A stretch of 64,000 bases of DNA from Nonomuraea guangzhouensis (GTDB lineage: Bacteria; Actinomycetota; Actinomycetes; Streptosporangiales; Streptosporangiaceae). Positions 57,308-64,000 of the stretch are shown here, piece after piece. Each line of letters begins with the position of its first letter. The first letter of the stretch is position 1. A model generated the notes under the pieces. That model was not told the origin of the DNA and ran no database searches. It saw only the letters and a list, made by a program, of their open reading frames with translations. The position numbers and the translations under genes are program-made. The DNA lies in NCBI RefSeq assembly GCF_019396345.1, contig NZ_JAHKRM010000040.1, positions 1 to 64,000 on the forward strand. The letters run 5' to 3'.

Positions 57308-59025
57308 AGCACCCAAGCGAACCACCAAACGAGGAATCCGGCCGCCGTGACGGCGGACCCCGCCTGCGGCCAGCCCGGCCGCCGGGCGAGCGCGCCGAGC
57401 GTCAGTACGGCCGAGCCCACCGCCACCCAGGTGTACGGCCAGGCCGACGCGGGCAGGCCGACGGCCAGCGCGGTCTCGTTCTCCTTCACCATGCTCCAGA
57501 CCGCCGCGCCGATCAGCCCGGTGAACGCCGTCCCGGCCAGCCCGGCGAAGGCGGCCAGCGCCCGGCCCTTCAGCGCGCCCGTGACGAGCTGGATCAGCGA
57601 CACCAGCGCGAACAGCGCGAGCGGGGCGGCCAGCCAGGGCGACAGCGAGATCTGGTAGGGGGCGCCGGTGACCCGCACGTCGCCCGGGTTCAGCCGGGGG
57701 TAGACGGCGGCCTGCCCGGGTGAGCACGATCCAGCCGCCGCTCCGCCTGCCGGGGTGTCCACGAAGGCGAGGATGTGGCGGCGGGCGCAGCCGTTGACCA
57801 GGAACACCGCGTGTCCCGTGCCGGCGAACTCCACGAAGCGGGCGTTGGGGAGGGCTTTGGCGGCGGGCTCGCTGGTCCTGGTCGGCGTCGTGGGGTCGTA
57901 CTGGCCGCCCACGACGAGGGCGGGGGCCTTGGTCGTGGCGTTGACGGGCGCCGACTTGGGAAGCTTCCAAGCATCACACACCGCTTTGTCACTATTTACA
58001 GTGAAAAGTCGGGATTTTGTGGAGTATGTGTTGAACGGGACCTCGTCCTGGCACTGCACCGCGTGATACAGCCCGAACTCGTGCGAGACCAGCGCGCCAC
58101 CCACCGCGTCGGCCAGCGGGCGCAGCAGCTCGTCGTGGCCCTTGCTCAGCGCGTCGATCAGCGCGGGCGCCACGGCGATCACGTCGGCCTCGTGCAGCGC
58201 CTCCGCCATGATCGTCGCCACGTCGTCGCCGGTCAGCCGGGCGGTGAAACCGGTGCCGAGCAGCGGGTCGGTGGTCTGGACCCGGGCGGGGCGGGCGTTC
58301 AGCCGGGTCACCATCGCCTCGAACGACTCGCGCAGGCCGAGCTTGGCCACGGTGTCGCTCAGGTTGCGGTCGGCGTCGTCGTACCAGCCGACCGCCTCCG
58401 GCAGGTACGAGTCGAGCACCACCGACCGCACGCCCGCCGGGTCGGCGGCGGCCACGTCCATCATGACCCGAGTCGAGTAGCTGACCCCGAACAGGTTCCA
58501 GGTGGGGTAGCCGAGCGTCTTACGCAGCTGGACGACGTCGGCGGTGATCTCCTTGGTGGTGTAGCCGCGCAGGTCCACGCCCTGCTGCTCGAGCCGTTCC
58601 CGGCATTTCAGCGCGGCGGCGCCGACGTCCGCCGACGGCCGGCGCAGCCGGTCCAGCATCGCCTCGGCCGTCTCCGGGCAGCTCAGCGTCGGCTGGGAGT
58701 ACTTGCTGCCGCGCTGCTCCACGGTCACCACGTCGCGGTCGGGGAACATCTGGCTCAAGAACCCCGTCAGCTGCATCGACGCCGAGGCCGGGCCGCCGCT
58801 CATGTAGACGACCGGGTCGGGCTTGCGGTCCTTGGCCGTCGAGGTGTGCACGGCGTAGCCGACCTTGATGGTCTTGCCCGGCGTGTCCCTGCGCTCGGGA
58901 ACGACCAGGAAACCGCAGGTCGTGTGATCGGGCATGGCGACGGGACACGCGCTCTTCCCGGCACCGCCCGGGTCCATGACGGGCGGCACGGAGAGAATGA
59001 GCGCGAGCAGGAGCCGAATGATCAC
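57304..59025 (-). CDS. Alpha/beta hydrolase (tripeptidyl-aminopeptidase type) with C-terminal membrane helices
   Basis: This 573-residue exported hydrolase has a signal peptide (MIIRLLLALILSVPPVM), nucleophile S182 in LFGVSYSTRV (a GxSxS elbow rather than GxSxG), an acid residue in VVGGQYDPTTPTRT and histidine in FAGTGHAVFLVNG. TAP-like proteins cleave N-terminal peptides. Uniquely it continues with three or four C-terminal membrane helices (LAAPLALFALVSLIQLV, AGLAGTAFTGLIGAAVWSM, WPYTWVAVGSAVLTLGAL), anchoring it. An AT-rich codon patch encodes NTYSTKSRLFTVNSDKAV (57970-58035). Confidence 0.87.
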   Translation of the reverse strand: MIIRLLLALILSVPPVMDPGGAGKSACPVAMPDHTTCGFLVVPERRDTPGKTIKVGYAVHTSTAKDRKPDPVVYMSGGPASASMQLTGFLSQMFPDRDVVTVEQRGSKYSQPTLSCPETAEAMLDRLRRPSADVGAAALKCRERLEQQGVDLRGYTTKEITADVVQLRKTLGYPTWNLFGVSYSTRVMMDVAAADPAGVRSVVLDSYLPEAVGWYDDADRNLSDTVAKLGLRESFEAMVTRLNARPARVQTTDPLLGTGFTARLTGDDVATIMAEALHEADVIAVAPALIDALSKGHDELLRPLADAVGGALVSHEFGLYHAVQCQDEVPFNTYSTKSRLFTVNSDKAVCDAWKLPKSAPVNATTKAPALVVGGQYDPTTPTRTSEPAAKALPNARFVEFAGTGHAVFLVNGCARRHILAFVDTPAGGAAAGSCSPGQAAVYPRLNPGDVRVTGAPYQISLSPWLAAPLALFALVSLIQLVTGALKGRALAAFAGLAGTAFTGLIGAAVWSMVKENETALAVGLPASAWPYTWVAVGSAVLTLGALARRPGWPQAGSAVTAAGFLVWWFAWVL

Positions 59026-59050
59026 AGGAGGAGACTAATAGTCTGGGGCC

Positions 59051-60217
<1,167 letters not shown>

Positions 60218-60262
60218 AGGCTCCCTCACGAAAGTGCATCCGATCGGTTACAGAGCGAAATG

Positions 60263-60276
60263 AGCCCAGCTGGGCT
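60263..60276. promoter_or_regulatory. Palindrome in the ahpC promoter region
   Basis: AGCCCAGCTGGGCT is a perfect 14-bp palindrome 53 bp before the ahpC start. It may be an operator for peroxide-responsive control. No OxyR gene is adjacent. Confidence 0.35.
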
Positions 60277-60328
60277 AGGGTAGGCGGCGCCTCACTGGTA
60301 GGGATCACCTCCTGAAGGAGCCGAAACG

Positions 60329-60880
60329 TTGCTCACCGTCGGTGACCGCTTCCCCGAGTACGAGCTCACCGCCTGCGTCGCCCTCGACCCCGAGAAGGCG
60401 TTCGCGGAGATCGACCACAAGAGCTACGAGGGCAAGTGGCGTGTCGTGTTCTTCTGGCCGAAGGACTTCACCTTCGTCTGCCCGACCGAGATCGCCGAGT
60501 TCGGGCGTCTCCACCGCGAGTTCGCCGACCGTGACACCCAGGTGCTCGGCGTCTCCGTCGACTCCGAGTATGTCCACCACGCCTGGCGCAAGCACCACGA
60601 CGACCTGCGTGATCTGCCGTTCCCGATGCTGAGCGACGTCAAGCGCGAGCTGTCGGCCGCGTGCGGGGTGCTCGGCGACGACGGCGTCGCCCAGCGCGCC
60701 ACGTTCATCGTGGATCACAACGACGAGATCCAGTTCACGATGGTGACCGCCGGATCCGTGGGCCGCAACGTCCAGGAGGTCCTGCGGGTCCTCGACGCCC
60801 TGCAGTCCGACGAGCTCTGCCCCTGCAACTGGAGCAAGGGCGAGGCCGGGCTCGATGCGCGGGAGCTGCTGGCCCGGTGA
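60329..60880 (+). CDS. ahpC: Alkyl hydroperoxide reductase peroxiredoxin AhpC
   Basis: AhpC reduces hydrogen and organic peroxides. This 183-residue protein has peroxidatic C51 in KDFTFVCPTE, the catalytic arginine downstream, and C-terminal cysteines C164 and C166 in LCPCNWSKG, as in the mycobacterial enzyme which is reduced by AhpD. The start is TTG 60329 with GAAGGAG upstream. ahpD follows with a four-base overlap, making one operon ended by the terminator at 61425-61467. Confidence 0.96.
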   Translation: MLTVGDRFPEYELTACVALDPEKAFAEIDHKSYEGKWRVVFFWPKDFTFVCPTEIAEFGRLHREFADRDTQVLGVSVDSEYVHHAWRKHHDDLRDLPFPMLSDVKRELSAACGVLGDDGVAQRATFIVDHNDEIQFTMVTAGSVGRNVQEVLRVLDALQSDELCPCNWSKGEAGLDARELLAR

Positions 60881-61413
60881 GCATCGACGAGCTGAAGGCG
60901 GCGCTGCCCGACTACGCCAAGGACACCCGGCTCAACCTGAGCTCGATCACGACCACCTCGTCGCTGACCGGCCGGCAGCTGTGGGGCACGGTGCTGGCGA
61001 GCGCGCTGGCCACCAGGTCCGGGCTGGTCATCGCCGCGATCTCCGAGGAGGCCGCGGCTCGGCTGCCGGCCGAGGCGTTCACGGCCGCCAAGGCCGCCGC
61101 CTCCATCATGGCGATGAACAACGTCTACTACCGGGCCGTCCACCTCATCGGCGACGAGACGTACGCGACGTTGCCCGCGCGGCTCAGGATGACCGTGCTC
61201 GGCGACCCGGGCGTGGACAAGGCCGACTTCGAGCTGTGGTGCCTGGCCGTCTCCGCGATCAACGGCTGCGGCCGGTGCCTGGAGTCGCACGAGCGGGTGC
61301 TGCGCGGCTCCGGCCTGCCCCGCGAGCACATCCAGGAGGCGCTGCGGGTGGCCGCCGTGATCAACGCCACCGCGATGACCCTCGACGCCGAGGCGGCGCT
61401 GCTCACCGCCTGA
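60877..61413 (+). CDS. ahpD: Alkylhydroperoxidase AhpD
   Basis: AhpD is the carboxymuconolactone-decarboxylase-fold disulfide reductase that recycles AhpC. This 178-residue protein has the redox motif INGCGRCLESHERVLRGSGL, carrying CxxC and the histidine of the proton relay. GTG 60877 overlaps the ahpC stop in GTGA. It is encoded immediately before a strong bidirectional terminator. Confidence 0.96.
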   Translation: MSIDELKAALPDYAKDTRLNLSSITTTSSLTGRQLWGTVLASALATRSGLVIAAISEEAAARLPAEAFTAAKAAASIMAMNNVYYRAVHLIGDETYATLPARLRMTVLGDPGVDKADFELWCLAVSAINGCGRCLESHERVLRGSGLPREHIQEALRVAAVINATAMTLDAEAALLTA

Positions 61414-61424
61414 GGCTTGGACCT

Positions 61425-61467
61425 CCGTGGCGGAGGTGGGCTCTCCGGGTGTCCACCTCCGCCACGG
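61425..61467. terminator. Perfect 15-bp bidirectional terminator
   Basis: CCGTGGCGGAGGTGG (61425-61439) and CCACCTCCGCCACGG (61453-61467) form a fully paired 15-bp stem with a 13-base loop between the convergent ahpD and FUSC genes. Confidence 0.85.
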
Positions 61468-61468
61468 G

Positions 61469-62566
61469 TCAGTTCTTCGCGTCCTCGTCGTGGGGCGCGT
61501 CCAGCGAGGTCAACGTCGCCGTCGCCGCCTCGTGGTCCATCCCGGTCGCCTGGAGCAGGTCCACGGCGATGGAGCGCAGCTGCGCGATGATGACGTGCGC
61601 CGAGAAGCCCAGCCGCTCAGGACGCTCCCGCGCCGCGACGGCGAGCAGCGCCTGCCGGGCCAGCATGGGCTCGCGGCCGGCCGCCAGTTCGAGCTGGAGC
61701 AGCAGCGCCGCCTCCGACACCTCGCGCATCGCCTCGGCCAGCGAGGTCGGCGGCGGGCTCGTCTCGCCCAGCGCCGCCAGCGTCCGGCGGGCCAGCACCC
61801 TGGCGTTGCGCAGGGCCAGGTCCACCGGCACGGCCGCGGTCTCGTACCTGGCCAGCCGGCCGCGGCGGTGCCAGTGCAGCGGTGAGATGAGCGTGATCTC
61901 CTTGCTGGTCTCCACCGCCCGCTCGAACTCCTCGACCGCCGCCTGGGTGGTGCGGGCCTCCTCCAGCGCCTCGGCGGCCAGGTCCACGTCGCGCTTCTCG
62001 ATCGCCTCCGCGGCCCGTTCGAGCACCGTGGACAGCGCGTCGAGCACGCCTGACAGGTGCTTGGCGGCGATCGTGAAGGGGCTGGCGGGAAGCAGCGCCA
62101 CCGTGGCGACGGCGATGAGGCCGCCGGTGAGCGCGTCGGCCATCCGGTCCCAGCCCCCGGCGCCGTTGGTGGGCAGCAGGGCGGCGACCAGCACCGCGGA
62201 CGAACCGGCCTGCGCCACGAAGAGCGCGCCGCTGTTCAGCAGCACCGCCGTGGTCATCGCCAGCGCGACCACCAGCGCGATCTGCCAGGCGCCCGAGCCG
62301 ATCCAGGCCACCAGCAGGTCGCCGACGCCCACGCCCACGCTGACCCCCACCACCAGCTCGGCCACCCGGCGCAGCCGCTGCCCGAGCCCCACACCGACGC
62401 AGATCAACACGGAGATCGGCGCGAAGAACGGGCGGGCGTGGCCGAGCAGGTGGATGGCGACCGTCCAGGCGAGTGCCGCGCCCACCGCGCACTGCGCGAT
62501 GGAGGGCGCCATCATGCCGAACCCGCTCAGCCGTTCCCGTACATGATCGCTGAGCCTCGTTCGCAC
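61469..62566 (-). CDS. FUSC-family membrane protein (aromatic acid exporter type) 1
   Basis: This 365-residue protein resembles the FUSC/ArAE group of proton-driven exporters. About six N-terminal helices are visible (MAPSIAQCAVGAALAWTVAI, VVGVSVGVGVGDLLVAWIG, WQIALVVALAMTTAVLLNSG, GGLIAVATVALLPASPF) followed by a long cytoplasmic helical domain ending about residue 350. It is tandem with a close paralogue at 62669-63745. Confidence 0.82.
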   Translation of the reverse strand: MRTRLSDHVRERLSGFGMMAPSIAQCAVGAALAWTVAIHLLGHARPFFAPISVLICVGVGLGQRLRRVAELVVGVSVGVGVGDLLVAWIGSGAWQIALVVALAMTTAVLLNSGALFVAQAGSSAVLVAALLPTNGAGGWDRMADALTGGLIAVATVALLPASPFTIAAKHLSGVLDALSTVLERAAEAIEKRDVDLAAEALEEARTTQAAVEEFERAVETSKEITLISPLHWHRRGRLARYETAAVPVDLALRNARVLARRTLAALGETSPPPTSLAEAMREVSEAALLLQLELAAGREPMLARQALLAVAARERPERLGFSAHVIIAQLRSIAVDLLQATGMDHEAATATLTSLDAPHDEDAKN

Positions 62567-62668
62567 CCTTCTACCCTGGCGGATCTTTGTGACATTAGGG
62601 TCACACTGCCCGGATCGGCGGCTCCGCTGAGCATCCGGAAAGCGCCCTTCACCGGCGGTGTCAGACGG

Positions 62669-63745
62669 TCAAGGGATGTCCTGATCGCCGGGCGTGTCGA
62701 GGGGCGGGAGGGCGGCCACCGCCTGCTCGCGGTCGCCGCCGCTCGCCTGGAGCAGGTCCACGACGATCGACCGGAACTGCGCGACCATCACACTGGCCGC
62801 GAACCCCCACCGCTCCGTCCCCTGCCGCCCCGCCACCGCCAGGATCGCCTCGTGGGCCCGGTGCGGCTCCTGCCCGTGGGCCAGCTCCTGCCGCAGCAGC
62901 AGGGTCGCGTCGGCCAGTTCGCGCAGTGCGTCCGGCATCCAGGCGGGCGGCGCGCCCTGCCCCTCAAGCGCCGCGACGGCCCGCCGGGCCAGCACCCTGA
63001 CGTTCCTGACCGCGTGATCGAGAGGTACGGCGGCCGTCTCGTACCCGTCCAGCCGGGAACGGCCGTGCCGGTGCAGCGGTGAGATGGTGGCGATCTCCCA
63101 GCTGGTCGCCAGCGCCTGCTTGAACTGCTCCACGTTCGCCTGGGTGCCCCGCGCGGCGTCCAGCGCCTTGGCCGCCAGGCCGGGGTCGGACTTCTCGATC
63201 GCCTCCGAGACCTGCCGCAGCGCACGGGCCAGCGCCTCGAACATCCCCGACGCCTGCTTGGCCACGAGGGTGAACGGGCTGGCCGGCAGCAGGGCGATCG
63301 CGATGATCCCCACGACGCCGCCGGTCAGCGCGTCGAGCATCCGGTTCAGCCCGCCGACGCCCGATGGGGGCAGCAGGGTGGCGACCAGGATGGCCGAGGA
63401 CCCGGCCTGCAGGACGATCAGGGAGCCGCTGTCGAGCAGGACGCCGACGGCCATCGCCAGCGCCACCACGAGCGCGATCTGCCAGGCGCCCGAGCCGATC
63501 CAGGACACCAGCAGGTCGCCGACGCCCACGCCCACGCTGACCCCGACGACCATCTCGATCATCCGGCGCAGGCGCTGCCCGAGACCCACGCCGATGCTGA
63601 GGATCACCGCGATCGGGGCGAAGAACGGGCTGGGGTGCCCGAGGACGTTCTTGGCGACCAGCCAGGCCAGAGCCGCCCCCACGGCGCACTGCCCGACCGT
63701 CGGTGCCATCAGCGCCAGCCTGCTCAGACGCTTCTTCACGTGCAC
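62669..63745 (-). CDS. FUSC-family membrane protein 2
   Basis: This 358-residue paralogue keeps the same helices (GVGLGQRLRRMIEMVVGVSV, GVGVGDLLVSWIGSGAWQIA) and cytoplasmic domain, with ISPLHRHGRSRLDGYETAAV near the middle matching ISPLHWHRRGRLARYETAAV in the neighbour. GTG 63745 behind AGGG is taken as the start; upstream TTG 63763 is possible. The two genes are separated by about 100 bp and probably duplicated locally. Confidence 0.8.
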   Translation of the reverse strand: MHVKKRLSRLALMAPTVGQCAVGAALAWLVAKNVLGHPSPFFAPIAVILSIGVGLGQRLRRMIEMVVGVSVGVGVGDLLVSWIGSGAWQIALVVALAMAVGVLLDSGSLIVLQAGSSAILVATLLPPSGVGGLNRMLDALTGGVVGIIAIALLPASPFTLVAKQASGMFEALARALRQVSEAIEKSDPGLAAKALDAARGTQANVEQFKQALATSWEIATISPLHRHGRSRLDGYETAAVPLDHAVRNVRVLARRAVAALEGQGAPPAWMPDALRELADATLLLRQELAHGQEPHRAHEAILAVAGRQGTERWGFAASVMVAQFRSIVVDLLQASGGDREQAVAALPPLDTPGDQDIP

Positions 63746-63773
63746 GAACCCTGGCCTACCCAAGCCGCGACGC

Positions 63774-64000
63774 TCAACCGGCCAGGTACTCGTCGACGGC
63801 CCGCAGGAACGCCTCGCGCGCGGAGACGTGGATGAGATGCCCGACGGCGATCGTGACCAGCTTGGCCCCCGGAATCGCCGCCGCCACCCGGTCGACGTCG
63901 AGATGGCTCGCGCCCGACACCACCAGCGTCGGCGCGGTGATCGAGGCGAGCCCCGCGGCCCACGCCGGATCGGGCGCCAGGAACTGCCGCTCGGTGTCGT
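63774..64000 (-). CDS. Alpha/beta hydrolase C-terminal part, 5' end outside window
   Basis: The frame is open from the window edge to TGA at 63774-63776. The 75 visible residues read ITAPTLVVSGASHLDVDRVA then TIAVGHLIHVSAREAFLRAV, the acid and histidine region of alpha/beta hydrolases. The nucleophile lies beyond the window. It is upstream of the FUSC genes on the same strand. Confidence 0.75.
   Translation of the reverse strand, partial: DTERQFLAPDPAWAAGLASITAPTLVVSGASHLDVDRVAAAIPGAKLVTIAVGHLIHVSAREAFLRAVDEYLAG

Overview
The window is a GC-rich actinobacterial chromosome segment. Coding is dense, GTG and TTG starts are frequent, operons are tight with ATGA or GTGA overlaps, and wobble positions are strongly G/C. 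Tat and lipoprotein signals, a SigE-type ECF sigma factor, MmyB-like and GlxA-like regulators, AhpC/AhpD and an imine-reductase-like gene all fit a filamentous actinomycete. A Streptosporangiaceae or Nonomuraea-like host is my guess, not something the sequence proves. I see no tRNA, rRNA or CRISPR array.

Positions 1-9.2 kb hold redox and stress genes, each with its own regulator: a quinone-oxidoreductase-like dehydrogenase (cut by the window edge) behind a MerR/SoxR-type promoter, an SDR protein divergent from an MmyB-type regulator, an imine-reductase plus MDMPI-like pair divergent from a DJ-1/AraC regulator, a Tat-exported TPR/aspartyl-protease-like protein, and cytochrome bd oxidase (cydAB) behind three 13-bp palindromes. 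Positions 9.3-16.2 kb hold a NodB deacetylase lipoprotein, a CoxG-like membrane protein behind a LexA-like box, a DsbA/FrnE thioredoxin-fold protein, an LLM flavin oxidoreductase with a MarR regulator, thymidine kinase and a small membrane protein. Several gene ends here carry tandem copies of their own last 15-40 bp, stop codon included.

Positions 16.2-43 kb form a large accessory metabolic cluster: HyuA/HyuB, a Gfo/Idh/MocA oxidoreductase, an NAD-dependent epimerase, two DapA-family lyases, two DegT aminotransferases, a sugar-type ABC importer without its ATPase, a large S8 protease with its regulator, and two nearly mirrored modules. Each mirrored module has an exported beta-propeller, a canonical amidohydrolase and an amidohydrolase lacking the metal motif. 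Six copies of a 20-bp palindrome (consensus ATTWCGGTC-N2-GRCCGWAAT) lie at the promoters of most of these units, one of them on the start codon of an unusual regulator at 23174-24400. I infer a previously undescribed catabolic regulon; the substrate cannot be read from the sequence.

Positions 43-49 kb are a decay zone. A 2.27-kb TnpB-only element sits inside an acyl-CoA oxidase pseudogene; rejoining the flanks restores the frame and fixes the element ends. A frameshifted CBM2-like gene, an LLM pseudogene and a kinase remnant surround an MHS-family transporter. Positions 49-64 kb hold a CaiB transferase and a fused carboxyltransferase, an ECF sigma/anti-sigma pair, a membrane hydrolase-DUF418-nitrilase operon, an aminotransferase, ahpCD with a perfect terminator, and two tandem FUSC membrane proteins.
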